A DNA stretch of 64,000 nt from Haloarcula amylolytica JCM 13557 (GCF_000336615.1 NZ_AOLW01000035.1:280670-344669); one strand, 5' to 3'. Shown: positions 1-9,510, counted from the stretch's first letter. Numbers and translations are program-made. The notes: generated from the letters alone by a model not told the origin.

Positions 1-567
1 AACCGGTTTGATGAGGATGCAGACACCGAGATACCGTTGTACAGGCGGTTTGGCCTATTTGCGGTTAACCTCATGACAAACCTCAGCCTCGGAATCCTCA
101 AGCCGGCAAATCAGATCAGCGATACACAGAGCGGATTCCGTGCGTATAGTACAGAGGCTATAACCTCGCTCGCTGAGGACAACTCAATCGGAGACCAGAT
201 GGATGCGAGTACCAATATTCTGTACCATGCTCACTCAAATGGCTACCAGATCACAGAGGTTCCGACGACGATAGATTACGACGTGGAGACTTCTAACAAC
301 CTTGGCCCAGTTGAGCATGGCCTCACGCTCGTTGGAAACATTATTCGGACGGTTGAGCGAGAACATCCGATTATGTTGCTCGGCGTGCCTGGTGTCTCCT
401 GCGTTCTGATCGGATTTGTGTTTACTTACCTTACGATGTTCAACTATCTTCAGTCCGGAACTTTTCCACTTGGACATGCTCTGGCTAGCACTACCTTCAC
501 AATTATTGGCATCCTCGCAGCCTTCACTGGAATCATTCTCCACTCCTTAGAATTATACCGACAATAG
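1..567 (+). CDS. Family 2 glycosyltransferase with C-terminal membrane helices (5' end outside window)
   Basis: The reading frame is open from the first base, so only the last 188 codons are present and any start inside the window is artificial. Codons 41-47 read DTQSGFR, the motif typical of dolichol-phosphate-sugar synthase-like GT2 enzymes (AglJ, AglD and DPM1 relatives), and the sequence around it fits the end of the GT-A domain. Two hydrophobic segments follow, near codons 124-147 and 161-183, so the enzyme is membrane anchored. Such proteins load a sugar onto a polyprenyl phosphate on the cytoplasmic face. Its position before UDP-sugar genes and more glycosyltransferases supports a role in surface-glycan assembly. 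The sugar cannot be told from this fragment. Confidence 0.9.
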   Translation, partial: NRFDEDADTEIPLYRRFGLFAVNLMTNLSLGILKPANQISDTQSGFRAYSTEAITSLAEDNSIGDQMDASTNILYHAHSNGYQITEVPTTIDYDVETSNNLGPVEHGLTLVGNIIRTVEREHPIMLLGVPGVSCVLIGFVFTYLTMFNYLQSGTFPLGHALASTTFTIIGILAAFTGIILHSLELYRQ

Positions 568-688
568 CTGGCAGTTCAAGTATTCAACGGACAAATTAGG
601 GTTCGTATCTTTCTTTCTCAGGTGTTGGTTTACCAGAGTATTTGATTTTTGATTGGGAACAACTTCTGCATAACAAAGGGTAACCTAT

Positions 689-790
689 ATGATTCGTACG
701 TCAATGGAGCACGAACCCATATCAGACTATCTGGAACGGGGACAGCGCTACGAGTCAATGATCAAACTACGGGAGGCACTGGAAATATGA
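689..790 (+). CDS. Possible 33-residue small protein before the UDP-sugar dehydrogenase
   Basis: An ATG at 689 opens a 33-codon frame whose TGA stop (788-790) overlaps the ATG (787) of the next gene as ATGA, the classic layout for translational coupling. A weak TATA-like stretch near 638-650 would place a transcript start before 689, so this would be the first ATG on the message. The peptide is charged and helix-like, with a segment SDYLERGQRYESMIKLREAL. I do not recognise a family. It may be a coupling leader, a small partner of the enzyme, or chance, since any gene beginning ATGA makes a TGA in this frame. Confidence 0.4.
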   Translation: MIRTSMEHEPISDYLERGQRYESMIKLREALEI

Positions 791-2067
791 CTATCTGCGT
801 CCATGGGCTCGGCTATATCGGGCTTGCAACCGCATCGCTGTTCGCCAACGAAGGCACCGATGTCATTGGTTTCGATGTCAACGAAGATGTAATAGATCGC
901 CTCCACGAGGGTGAGCCCAAAGTCAGCGAGTCGGAGCTTGAGTCGTACATTCAGGATGCGTTAGAGTGTAATCTAACGCCGAGCCGTCGCCCCCAACCCG
1001 CTGATGTGCATATCATCTGCGTTCCAACACCGTACGACGAACTGAACGATGAGGCGGATCTGACCTACGTGAAGGACGCTGGGCGAAACGTGGCCAACGT
1101 TCTCAGGCCTGGCGACACCGTCATTCTGGAATCAACAGTGCCGCCGGGAACAACTACCGGAATCCTGGCGCCGATCATATCACGAAGCGATCTCAATATC
1201 GGTGAACATGTCCACTTGGGGTACACGCCGGAGACGGTGATGCCGGGGAATACGCTCACAGAACTCCGAACCAACGATCGAATCGTTGGAGGTGTTGATG
1301 AGGCCTCGGTTAGCGCTATCAAGTCCCTCTACGAACCGCTTACCACCGGAGAGATACATGTCGCCGCTGACCCAACAACCGCCGAGTTCGTGAAACTCGC
1401 ACAGAACGCTGAGCGAAACGTTAGTATCGCGTATGCTAACACGCTCGCTCTCCTTGCAGAGAACTACGGCATCGATGTGCGGTCTGCGATCAACCTCGCA
1501 AACAACCATCCGCGGGTTGATATTCTGAGTCCAGGTCCAGGGGTAGGTGGACACTGCCTTCCTGTCGACCCACGGTTCCTGAGCGATGGCTCTGGTGCAA
1601 CGGAGCTGATCGATATAGCGAACCGAGTCAACGGCAGGATGCCTGAACACGTTATCAGATTACTCGAGGACGCTATCGACTCGCTCGAAAATAAGACTGT
1701 AGCTGTCCTTGGAATAACATACAAGGGTAACGTCAGCGACACTCGAAATAGTCCAGGCTTGGAAATAGCCCAGTTGCTCGGTAATGTCACGGTGGATACA
1801 CGCCGGGCCATGGATGGGGGTTGGAACGAGGGATCAGTCACTATTCACGACCCACGGGCGACGGACTCCAGACTACAGCTCGTTACGCTCGATACAGCAG
1901 TAAATGGCGCTGATGCAGTGATATTCGGGGCAGCACACGATGAGTTTGCAGAACTTAACCCGGCAGACATTCGGTCGAAGATGACGGGCCGAACCGTGAT
2001 TGACCCGGTCGATGTAATCGACGTGGATCACTGGACTGAGCACGGGTTCGATGTCCGGACAATCTGA
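787..2067 (+). CDS. wecC: UDP-ManNAc / UDP-glucose-type 6-dehydrogenase (nucleotide sugar dehydrogenase)
   Basis: A 426-residue NAD-dependent nucleotide-sugar dehydrogenase. The N-terminal Rossmann motif GLGYIG lies at residues 7-12, and the catalytic cysteine is Cys257 in GPGVGGHCLPVDP. The family oxidises C6 of a UDP-hexose twice to make a UDP-uronic acid in the cytoplasm. With a UDP-GlcNAc 2-epimerase as the next gene, the likely product is UDP-ManNAcA (WecB-WecC pair), though UDP-glucose or another sugar cannot be excluded. I chose ATG 787 because residues 2-12 then form the expected first beta strand and loop. The frame stays open upstream to a TTG at 649, but that part does not look like this family. 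Third positions are more A/T-rich than in genes beyond 22 kb. Confidence 0.9.
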   Translation: MTICVHGLGYIGLATASLFANEGTDVIGFDVNEDVIDRLHEGEPKVSESELESYIQDALECNLTPSRRPQPADVHIICVPTPYDELNDEADLTYVKDAGRNVANVLRPGDTVILESTVPPGTTTGILAPIISRSDLNIGEHVHLGYTPETVMPGNTLTELRTNDRIVGGVDEASVSAIKSLYEPLTTGEIHVAADPTTAEFVKLAQNAERNVSIAYANTLALLAENYGIDVRSAINLANNHPRVDILSPGPGVGGHCLPVDPRFLSDGSGATELIDIANRVNGRMPEHVIRLLEDAIDSLENKTVAVLGITYKGNVSDTRNSPGLEIAQLLGNVTVDTRRAMDGGWNEGSVTIHDPRATDSRLQLVTLDTAVNGADAVIFGAAHDEFAELNPADIRSKMTGRTVIDPVDVIDVDHWTEHGFDVRTI

Positions 2068-2177
2068 GTCCTTCTACGAATACCATTCTGTTAGTAACAA
2101 CTCCCTCGCGGTCGGCTGGCCATCATCAACGGCGTAGGAGGCCCATAACAATCCTGTTGACGACTCACGGAACCGCT

Positions 2178-2240
2178 ATGAAACCTGATCGGGTGGCACT
2201 ATTGTCAGAATTTCGCCCTACGAGACGAGGACAACAATGA
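2178..2240 (+). other. 20-codon ORF whose stop overlaps the wecB start
   Basis: ATG 2178 opens a 20-codon frame ending in TGA at 2238-2240, again overlapping the next ATG (2237) as ATGA. It repeats the layout seen at 689-790 one gene earlier. The peptide is basic at its end (RPTRRGQQ) and too short to judge by composition. It could be a leader peptide or coincidence. Confidence 0.2.
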
Positions 2241-3352
2241 CTGACAGCACTGTGGGTTTCGTCCTTGGAACGCGTCCCGAGATTATCAAGTTAGCCCCGG
2301 TAATTCAGGAGTGTCACCGACGTGGCGTCGACACACATATCATCCACACTGGGCAGCATTACTCAGATTCGCTGGATACCGTCTTTTTCCGACAACTCGG
2401 ATTATCACCGCCAGATACGAACCTCGAAATCGGATCTGACGATCACGGGGCTCAGACTGGTGCGATGCTCGCTGGTATTGAGAAAGAACTTCAAGATGCC
2501 GAGCCAACGGTGGTGTTTGTCCAAGGGGACACGAACTCGACTCTCGCAGGTGCATTAGCGGGGAGCAAGATAGATGTCGACGTAGCCCACGTCGAAGCTG
2601 GGCTTCGGAGTTTCGATGACGACATGCCCGAAGAGACGAACCGCGTCATCATCGATCACATCTCCGATTACCTCTTTCCCCCGACCGCCGAGACAGCGGT
2701 GTTGCTCCGAGACGAAGGGGTCCCCGAGGACCGCATCACAGTCACCGGAAATACGATCGTCGACGCAGTCGAAACCTTTGATGATGAAGCCGCAGACAAA
2801 AGTCAGATTCTGAGTGAACTCGGCCTTTCCGAAGGGCAGTTCGACCTATTGACTGCTCACCGGGCGGAAACAGTTGACGACCGGGAAGCCTTCGAGCGGA
2901 TTCTCAGCGGCGTTGCACGGGCAAGCGCTCAAGCGGACCGGGAGGTCATCTACCCAATCCATCCCCGAGCGGAGGATCGCCTCGAAGAGTTCGGTATCGC
3001 AGTCCCCGATCAAGTTCGTCTTATCGAACCACTGGGGTTCTTCGATTTCCTCAGATTAGAGAGTACAGCAGACTTGGTGTTCACCGATTCAGGTGGTGTC
3101 CAAGAGGAGACGAGCATCCTCGGGACACCGTGTGTGACGCTCAGGTATGGAACTGAACGCCCTGAGACGGCGTTTGTCGGTGCGAACTGCGTTGCCGGCC
3201 GGGAGCCGAGTAGTATCACTGCAGCGGCGACACAGATGCGCGGAAAGGCTGAGGATTGGACGACGCCTTTCGGAGATGGGACAGCCGCCATTCAGATACT
3301 CGATTCAGTTTCGGAACTCCCCGTCAGGGAAGCAGTCACAGCGCCCGAGTGA
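2237..3352 (+). CDS. wecB: UDP-N-acetylglucosamine 2-epimerase, non-hydrolysing
   Basis: A 371-residue protein of the usual length for the family, which interconverts UDP-GlcNAc and UDP-ManNAc. Family motifs occur in order: GTRPE at 11-15, HTGQHYS near 38-44, QGDTNST near 96-102, HVEAGLRSFD and PEETNR near 119-137, and DSGGVQEE near 283-290. The start ATG puts the first beta strand (VGFVLGTRPE) at the N-terminus. It follows the nucleotide-sugar dehydrogenase by 169 bases in the same direction. Together they make the two-step route UDP-GlcNAc to UDP-ManNAc to UDP-ManNAcA, precursor of an acidic sugar in surface glycans. Confidence 0.95.
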   Translation: MTDSTVGFVLGTRPEIIKLAPVIQECHRRGVDTHIIHTGQHYSDSLDTVFFRQLGLSPPDTNLEIGSDDHGAQTGAMLAGIEKELQDAEPTVVFVQGDTNSTLAGALAGSKIDVDVAHVEAGLRSFDDDMPEETNRVIIDHISDYLFPPTAETAVLLRDEGVPEDRITVTGNTIVDAVETFDDEAADKSQILSELGLSEGQFDLLTAHRAETVDDREAFERILSGVARASAQADREVIYPIHPRAEDRLEEFGIAVPDQVRLIEPLGFFDFLRLESTADLVFTDSGGVQEETSILGTPCVTLRYGTERPETAFVGANCVAGREPSSITAAATQMRGKAEDWTTPFGDGTAAIQILDSVSELPVREAVTAPE

Positions 3353-3617
3353 CCGGCCGGCAAGCACTGTACGTCCGGTTCTGATTCGGGTAGTTTCTCG
3401 AGTACGAATTGACCGCTCTTCAACGACTTGTTTGACCAAGGATAGGGAAGAACGACCAAATCTGTACAACTGGAAGAGCGTGTTCTGTCTGGTTGCTTTC
3501 CCGGTGGTAATTCACCAATTGACAACAGGTTACTCCCCATCCAATGAGCTTATTTTGGCCAGATTCCGGACGGGAACTCTTGGCACTAATCGGTTACATG
3601 CACTGGTAGTAACTGTC

Positions 3618-3631
3618 TAATTTTATTACTA
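3618..3631 (+). promoter_or_regulatory. TATA box for the DUF1616 gene
   Basis: An A/T stretch reading TAATTTTATTACTA is centred about 26 bases before ATG 3650, the spacing expected for a leaderless haloarchaeal transcript. The rest of the gap 3353-3649 shows nothing else I can name. Confidence 0.5.
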
Positions 3632-3649
3632 CGACCGCACCAAGCGATA

Positions 3650-4627
3650 ATGACTACTGATGCTGATGCGAACATGGAGACGGAGACGCTCCCGATCGAT
3701 CTTCTGTTGGTCGGACTCCTCGGATTCTGGCACCTCGGCGTTGCCCAGGGATATTTCGAACAGTCTCCCGCAGGGGTTTTTTTGGGGTTGGGGGCGGTAC
3801 TTGTTGCACCGGGATACGCTCTAGTTGCGCTTCTATTCCCACGAGGATCTTCCGAGTCTGGTGGACTGTTTGACAACCGGGAAGGACGAATATCTGCCGG
3901 TGAACGACTTCTCCTTGCAGTCGGGAGCAGTGTCTGTATAGTTCCACTATTGGGGCTCGGGTTAGTCTTGGGCTCGCTTGGTGCGACTACCGGATCGTAT
4001 CAACTCTCTATCGGAGTCACGACGGTACTCCTCACGTTTGCTGCAACGATCCGACGGGCGCGAATGCCATCAGATGTGCGTTTCAGTCCCCTGCGGTGGA
4101 TGACAACTGTACGGAGCCGAGCGTTTTCAACACCGTCTGGGGGTGTTCCGACGATACGCATTTTGCTTGTATTTGGGCTTCTTCTCTCCGGTACCGGTAT
4201 TGGGTACGCGGCCATATCGACTGAACGGGGTGAACAGTTTACCGAGTTTGCGCTGGTAACTGAATCCGCCGACGGAGAACCCATAGCGTCTGAGTATCCG
4301 TCACAGATCCCGCTCGGCAGTTCTCGGACTGTTCAGGTCTCCATCGGCAACCATGAAGGCCAAGAACTAAACTATACTGTTGTTGTCATTGCGCAGAAAA
4401 TCGAGGACGGCAGTGTCCTGGCCACTGCACGGATTGACCGATTCAGAAACCGTGTCGGGGCGGGTGACACTCTCAAGCGGCCACACGAACTGTCCCCCAC
4501 GCTGGTCGGTGATCACATTCGAGTTTCATACCTCCTCTACCGCAATGAAGCACCAGTTGGGGCGAATCCTCGTCCCGAGAACGCGTACCGCCGCACACAC
4601 ATCTGGGTTAACGTCACCAGTGGCTGA
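3650..4627 (+). CDS. DUF1616 family membrane protein
   Basis: A 325-residue protein with four hydrophobic helices: about residues 17-37, 43-65, 85-107 and 115-132. After a cytoplasmic basic stretch a fifth helix near 166-184 is followed by an outside domain of about 140 residues. The layout and the tail match DUF1616 (PF07760), a family I know from archaeal surface-glycosylation clusters; its biochemical role is not established. The outside domain has a beta-sandwich look (alternating hydrophobic residues, VQVSIGNHEGQELNYTV). It may present or sense glycan or S-layer material. A TATA box about 26 bases before ATG 3650 supports the chosen start. Confidence 0.8.
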   Translation: MTTDADANMETETLPIDLLLVGLLGFWHLGVAQGYFEQSPAGVFLGLGAVLVAPGYALVALLFPRGSSESGGLFDNREGRISAGERLLLAVGSSVCIVPLLGLGLVLGSLGATTGSYQLSIGVTTVLLTFAATIRRARMPSDVRFSPLRWMTTVRSRAFSTPSGGVPTIRILLVFGLLLSGTGIGYAAISTERGEQFTEFALVTESADGEPIASEYPSQIPLGSSRTVQVSIGNHEGQELNYTVVVIAQKIEDGSVLATARIDRFRNRVGAGDTLKRPHELSPTLVGDHIRVSYLLYRNEAPVGANPRPENAYRRTHIWVNVTSG

Positions 4628-4657
4628 TAGCATAGGCTCGAGCTCCGCAAGACCAAG

Positions 4658-4743
4658 CTATAGTAACAATTGAAACGATGTACACACTGATCGTACTGCC
4701 GTCGTGCGATCAGGTGTGCATTGATTTTCAATGGCTACTATAG
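4658..4743. repeat. 86-bp imperfect palindromic element (copy 1)
   Basis: The element begins CTATAGTAACAATTGAA and ends TTCAATGGCTACTATAG, so its ends are near-perfect inverted repeats. The inner parts also pair (ACACTGATCG with CGATCAGGTGT). Copy 2 at 61318-61403 has the same length and differs at about 9 of 86 positions. It has no coding capacity. It looks like a non-autonomous palindromic mobile element (MITE or PATE type) of haloarchaea. I cannot assign a parent transposon. It sits about 30 bases after the DUF1616 stop, so it could also act as a transcript-end hairpin. Confidence 0.75.
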
Positions 4744-5039
4744 CCTCGTAACGACAATTCGAGAGGTGTATTTTCTGCTATGTGTGATACCTATGCTTGG
4801 CACAGTACACCTGTGACAAGCGCTTATTGTTTTCTAATACAGGATAGTGTCAAAACGTTGGTCTCCCAAGTCAGGAGGAATCTCGACTATTTTAGACGGG
4901 ATACCACAGGCATTGAAGCCAGATGCCTTCTCCTTTAAACTTAATACAGTTCCGCCGCCATGATTTCTGAAGGAGAAAATGAATTGCGAAGACCGTTCGC
5001 ACCTCTATCACGTCGTGCCTTCAAAAACACCGAAAAGGA
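4744..5039. other. Intergenic region after the palindromic element
   Basis: A/T-rich and without a convincing reading frame; the short forward frame at 4960-5196 has no coding character and overlaps the reverse membrane gene. I see no RNA gene here. Confidence 0.4.
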
Positions 5040-5339
5040 TCAGACTACTTCAATGACCCGCTCAAACAGGAGGGAGAAAGTAATAAGCCAACCGACAAGC
5101 TTGACGACCTGTAGCCGACGCCACCACTGCCCGTCTGCCAGCGGAGGGAACACCTCACTAGTTACGAGTAGGATCAGAAACAGTCCGACAAGGTAAACTC
5201 GAAGACCAGTGATGCCAACGACCCAGATGGTGACTAGTGAGAGCGTTCCTAGAGTCACAAACGATACGAGAAACCACTGGAACCGACTCTGGCTAGGCGC
5301 TGACATCGACATGGATGAAACCCACTTGGCCCCCGGCAT
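5040..5339 (-). CDS. Small membrane protein of unknown function
   Basis: A 99-residue reverse-strand protein, or about 90 if it starts at an internal Met (residue 9, 11 or 13). It has two or three hydrophobic segments: about residues 22-43 (FLVSFVTLGTLSLVTIWVVG), 45-62 (LRVYLVGLFLILLVTSEV) and 80-95 (VKLVGWLITFSLLF). The hydrophobic pattern is regular enough to make a real gene likely, although I recognise no family. It stands alone between two forward transcription units, with the palindromic repeat about 300 bases downstream of its stop. Confidence 0.55.
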   Translation of the reverse strand: MPGAKWVSSMSMSAPSQSRFQWFLVSFVTLGTLSLVTIWVVGITGLRVYLVGLFLILLVTSEVFPPLADGQWWRRLQVVKLVGWLITFSLLFERVIEVV

Positions 5340-5609
5340 ATGGATTACGTACTAAAGCATAGTGAGACCTGACAAATAGTAATTCCCCTGAAAAGCTATG
5401 GTTGTGGTCGATAAGACACCGGCTAACGATACGCTGTCTTTATTATTACACGGTAGCCCCTCCGCAATCAAAAGACGATCTTGTCTGTATAATACCAATT
5501 CAGATCTGCCACCTTGGGGGGTATCACCTCGTCCAGAAAGCACTCTTGTCTGTCGGTAGCAATGTTGTACTTAACTATGCCGGCATACAAATTACAATTC
5601 AAAATTGAC

Positions 5610-6578
5610 ATGTCGGGAGAAAGCGACACGAACGGTGAGAATCCGCTTGTGAGTGTAGTAATACCTACGTATGGGAGAGACGAACACCTGCCAGCCGCGA
5701 TTAAAAGTGTACTTAACCAACAGTACGACCGGATCGAACTTCTGGTCGTTGATGACGGGTCACCGACACCTGTAGCGACGACATTACCCGAGGATATTTT
5801 GAGTGACGGGCGTGTGAAAACTATCCGGCATAAAGAAAACAGGGGTGCAAACGTCGCCCGAAATACGGGTATTCAGACTTCAAATGGTGATTATGTCGCG
5901 TTCCTTGACGATGATGACCGGTGGGACGAGACGAAGATCGGGAAACAGGTCGATACGTTCATTGAATCATCATCCGAAACAGGAGTCGTTTACACATGGG
6001 TCAAACGAGAGAGCCCGACTGGAACAACGGTTTCAACCCCGTCTGCGGCGGGCGAGGTGGTCACAGATCTGCTGACCGGCGCAAACTTCGGACAGTTCTC
6101 TTCGGTTCTAGTCGACACTGATGTGATCTCCGATGCCGGGATGCCCGACGAGAGATTTCCCGCGTGGCAGGACCGTGAGTGGTTCTTCCGGCTCGCACAG
6201 GCTTGCGAGTTCCAACCGGTCACGGAGACACTTACGTATCGCCAAACTGGCCGAGAGGATAGCATCACAGCAAAGTTCGAACAGAAGCGCGACGTCGCCT
6301 ATCCTCTGTTTGTCGAGAAGCACGCCAGCCTCGCAGCGGAGTACGGGAAATACTACAAGCAGACCTTTCTCGCGTCCATGCGACGCTCGCTTGCACGGTC
6401 AGCAATCCATGCTGGACGGTACGACGAGGCCCGTAAATACTTCTTACTGGCATTTTTTGCCAACCCACTCTACCGTCCTGTCCACCCCCATCTGCTACCC
6501 TCCTTGGGAGGAGAGTGGACCTACGAGGGTGTTGCGTCCTTGCGTCGGAAACTGACAGAGACAATACCTGCAAGATGA
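5610..6578 (+). CDS. Family 2 glycosyltransferase (GT-A)
   Basis: A 322-residue GT2 enzyme. Residues near 14-22 read VSVVIPTYG, followed by VVDDGSPTP near 46, the family motif NRGANVARNTG near 81-91, and the metal and nucleotide-sugar site LDDDD near 103-107. The C-terminal half carries the acceptor region and a helical tail but no clear transmembrane segment. It would add one sugar to a lipid-linked or surface glycan in the cytoplasm. I chose ATG 5610, not the earlier in-frame ATG 5514, because the conserved fold begins about 12 residues after it and the upstream codons look non-coding. Confidence 0.9.
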   Translation: MSGESDTNGENPLVSVVIPTYGRDEHLPAAIKSVLNQQYDRIELLVVDDGSPTPVATTLPEDILSDGRVKTIRHKENRGANVARNTGIQTSNGDYVAFLDDDDRWDETKIGKQVDTFIESSSETGVVYTWVKRESPTGTTVSTPSAAGEVVTDLLTGANFGQFSSVLVDTDVISDAGMPDERFPAWQDREWFFRLAQACEFQPVTETLTYRQTGREDSITAKFEQKRDVAYPLFVEKHASLAAEYGKYYKQTFLASMRRSLARSAIHAGRYDEARKYFLLAFFANPLYRPVHPHLLPSLGGEWTYEGVASLRRKLTETIPAR

Positions 6579-6886
6579 GGACGTTCTGTGGTATTGGGCT
6601 TTGGAACCCCACTCGTACCGGTTCTCAGTTGACAACATTTCTGTCCGCTCAAACAAAGCCTATCCCCTTGAAATGATTACAGATATCCGTATGAATACGC
6701 TACATCGACAAACTGGTAGGTAACACCGACTAGAATACGGTACCGATTAACTTGAACGGATAGCTTCCGCCTGATACCAATTTCTAATACACAGTCTGTG
6801 CTACTTCGATGCCATCGGCGATGTTAAGTCTGGTACCGAACGAATCCAGTGACTAACAAAGTCTATCTGACGGGTCCAACACGATA
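6579..6886. other. Intergenic region between two glycosyltransferase genes
   Basis: A/T-rich, with no credible frame or RNA gene. It presumably holds the promoter of the GT4 gene that starts at 6887, but no single TATA box stands out. Confidence 0.35.
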
Positions 6887-8095
6887 ATGGACGAGCCGAC
6901 GCCTTCAGACGGTGCTGGTTCTGCTGTCTCGACAGTAGCCGAACAGAATATCTCAGCTGCGACGGACGGCGACCGACCACTGCTGGCCTTCTTTATTCCG
7001 GATCTCTCTGTCGGTGGTGCAGAGCAGGTCGCGATCACAATCGCGAACGGGCTGGCCACCCGGGGGTACGACATTGACCTTCTCCTGTCACGGGCGAGCG
7101 GTGAACTCCGGTCAGAGTTGTCTGAGCAGGTCTCTATCGTCGAGCTTCCACCATCGACGACGCCAGTGGTTGGGGTGGCCGCACATCTGCCCTTCCTAGC
7201 TACATATTTAAATAAACACAAGCCGGCAGCGTTGTTTCCACATCTTGAACACCCAAGCATTGTCTCGCTCGCTCTCAATAAATTCCTTGACATCGAGACT
7301 ACCGTGATTCCGACGCAGCACTCTGCGTTCGGACACGAAGTTGAGGCGACACCAAAGGATCAGATTGTCAGACGAATCGTCCCTCGGCTTTACCCCGCCT
7401 CGGATCAAATCATCAGTGTTTCTGAGGGGGTCGCAGACAGCCTCACTGACAGTACTCCAGTCGAACGCTCGGACATCTCAGTACTTTACAACCCAGTAGA
7501 TGTCGAACAGATTCGTGGGCGGGCCAGCCAAACAGTCGATCACGACTGGGTAGAGAACGATGATCGGGATGTCGTCCTATTTGTTGGGCGGCACGCACGT
7601 CAAAAGAACTTGGATGGATGGGTCCGTGCGTTCGAGAAGGTAGTCAGTAGGAACTCGAATGCACGTGCAATCATAGCAGGAAAAGGACCGTGCCGAGCGA
7701 AAGTTCAGGCGACGGTCGAACGACTGGGCCTGTCAGACGTGGTGTCGCTTCCTGGATTCGTCGATAACCCGTATCGATATATGGCAAGGTCAGACGCTTT
7801 TCTCCTCTCATCCCGGTATGAAGGGCTACCGACGGTCCTGATCGAGTGTTTGGCGGTTGGATGTCCGATCGTTTCAACGGACTGTCCGAGCGGCCCAAGA
7901 GAAATTCTCTCCGATGGAGAGTATGGGACACTTGTCCCCATGGATGATGTGGATGGATTGGCTAACGCAGTCCGTGACACGCTTGCTGATCCTCCCGATC
8001 CTGACCGGTTGCGGTCCCGCGCCGACGACTTCTCGCCGCGACCTGTGTTTGACGAGTACGAGCGGTTCCTCGAAGAGCACGTCTTCACAACCTAA
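6887..8095 (+). CDS. Family 4 glycosyltransferase (GT-B)
   Basis: A 402-residue GT4 enzyme. After a variable 30-residue acidic start comes the N-domain motif FFIPDLSVGGAEQV, typical of GT4 sugar transferases. The C-domain shows VLFVGRHARQKNLDGWV near 225-241, IIAGKGPC near 263, and the donor-binding end LLSSRYEGLPTVLIECLAVGCPIVSTD near 305-331, including the Glu of the E-x7-E region. No membrane segment is visible, so it acts at the cytoplasmic face. It converges with the next gene on the opposite strand, only 16 bases between stops. Confidence 0.92.
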   Translation: MDEPTPSDGAGSAVSTVAEQNISAATDGDRPLLAFFIPDLSVGGAEQVAITIANGLATRGYDIDLLLSRASGELRSELSEQVSIVELPPSTTPVVGVAAHLPFLATYLNKHKPAALFPHLEHPSIVSLALNKFLDIETTVIPTQHSAFGHEVEATPKDQIVRRIVPRLYPASDQIISVSEGVADSLTDSTPVERSDISVLYNPVDVEQIRGRASQTVDHDWVENDDRDVVLFVGRHARQKNLDGWVRAFEKVVSRNSNARAIIAGKGPCRAKVQATVERLGLSDVVSLPGFVDNPYRYMARSDAFLLSSRYEGLPTVLIECLAVGCPIVSTDCPSGPREILSDGEYGTLVPMDDVDGLANAVRDTLADPPDPDRLRSRADDFSPRPVFDEYERFLEEHVFTT

Positions 8096-8111
8096 CACTA
8101 TCTGGCGGGCA

Positions 8112-9329
8112 TTAGTCCAGGACTTCAGACATGGGGAGCTGTCCATCAGCGATGATCGATTCGTGGAGGTTCGCAAGTCGCTGACCGTGTGCTTCCCACG
8201 TCCATCCCTTCGATACCAACCGTTCCTTACCGTTTGTTCCCATCCGTTCTCGCTCTTTTGGATTGGTGATGAGACTGTTCAGGGCGGTGGCAAGCGCATC
8301 GGAGTCTTTTTTTGGGATCAAGAGGCCTGTCTCTCCGTCTACCACCTGTTCTGGGATACCGGATACGGCCGAGGCGACAACCGCAGTTTCGCTGGCCATC
8401 GACTCGTATATCGTGTTCGGTCGGCCTTCTGCGTGGCTTGGGAGCATGAAAATATCTGCGGCAGCGAACCACCGCCGGAGACCCAGCGGTGGGACTTCCC
8501 AGAGGACCCGATAGTCCTCGTGGTGGCTATCTTTGAGTTCAGCGATGAGGTTTGTGCGGAGATCACCGTAATGACCGACGAAAACGAAGGCTACGTCGTC
8601 GTTATGAATATCATCCAGGGCTTCACAAATCTCGTTAATCCCTTTCCGTTCCGTGTACCCGCCACAGAACATGATTAGTGTGGTATCTCTCTCAATTCCC
8701 AGTTCTCGCCGAATCGTCGCCTCGTTGTCCGTTGGATACCGCGCTGGGTTCGCCCCGTTTGGGAGCACAGTAGCTTTCGGTGTTTCGGTAATACTGTTGG
8801 CGATTCGTGCGAGTGATTCACTCACGCAAAAGATGCCGTCCGCGTAATTGAGAGTCTCTCTGATTTTTCTCCGACTGATCTGTGAGAGTTCATAGAAGCT
8901 GTTTAAAATTTTCCCACGCCCCATGACTGTCAGCGGGATATCGTTGCTCCTACAGTACGGCACTAACCCGTAGCCATCGTAATGGATGTGGCCAGCATGG
9001 CAGATATCCGGCGTCTCAAAGTTCGTTGAGAGATACTCCGGGAGCATTTTGGAAAACGACCGTGACGACAACGTGTATTTAAATAACTTTTGCGGTAATA
9101 AGTAGAGGAATCTAGGGTAATGGACCTCGTGAGAACTGTAATCATGTCGGCTCGGTATGTCGCCGAACTCGGAGTAGGGACCTATCGGAGGCGCTCTCGG
9201 ACGAGGAGTAACGACATCTAGACTAGTGTCTGTCATACTGAGCGCCCTGATGGATCGGAAATTGAACAGCCCCATATAGGGATTAAAGGGGTCTGGATGG
9301 TTCATCGCGCTTACGACCGCATCGTACAT
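8112..9329 (-). CDS. Family 4 glycosyltransferase (GT-B)
   Basis: A 405-residue GT4 enzyme on the reverse strand. The C-terminal domain is clear: LIMFCGGYTERKGINEICEAL, VFVGHYGDL, then FMLPSHAEGRPNTIYESMASETAVVASAVSGIPE and a terminal helix region. The N-domain is divergent. I prefer ATG 9329 (MYDAVVSAMNHPDPF) because the fold begins there. The frame extends to a TTG at 9416, but that 29-residue extension has no family likeness. Its direction is opposite to most of the cluster, so it has its own promoter. Confidence 0.88.
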   Translation of the reverse strand: MYDAVVSAMNHPDPFNPYMGLFNFRSIRALSMTDTSLDVVTPRPRAPPIGPYSEFGDIPSRHDYSSHEVHYPRFLYLLPQKLFKYTLSSRSFSKMLPEYLSTNFETPDICHAGHIHYDGYGLVPYCRSNDIPLTVMGRGKILNSFYELSQISRRKIRETLNYADGIFCVSESLARIANSITETPKATVLPNGANPARYPTDNEATIRRELGIERDTTLIMFCGGYTERKGINEICEALDDIHNDDVAFVFVGHYGDLRTNLIAELKDSHHEDYRVLWEVPPLGLRRWFAAADIFMLPSHAEGRPNTIYESMASETAVVASAVSGIPEQVVDGETGLLIPKKDSDALATALNSLITNPKERERMGTNGKERLVSKGWTWEAHGQRLANLHESIIADGQLPMSEVLD

Positions 9330-9510
9330 GAATACTAACTGGAAGTGGGTCTCATTAAGTATGCAGCCGGTACTGGCTGTCCTGTTTGTGTCATCCTTGT
9401 TGAAATCTGAAAACAACAGATAAAATCCACATAAGTTTACTTGTATACTATCTATATTGAACTGCGTAACTACATTTGGGATGGTCCATTCACGATACTG
9501 TGGGTAGAAT

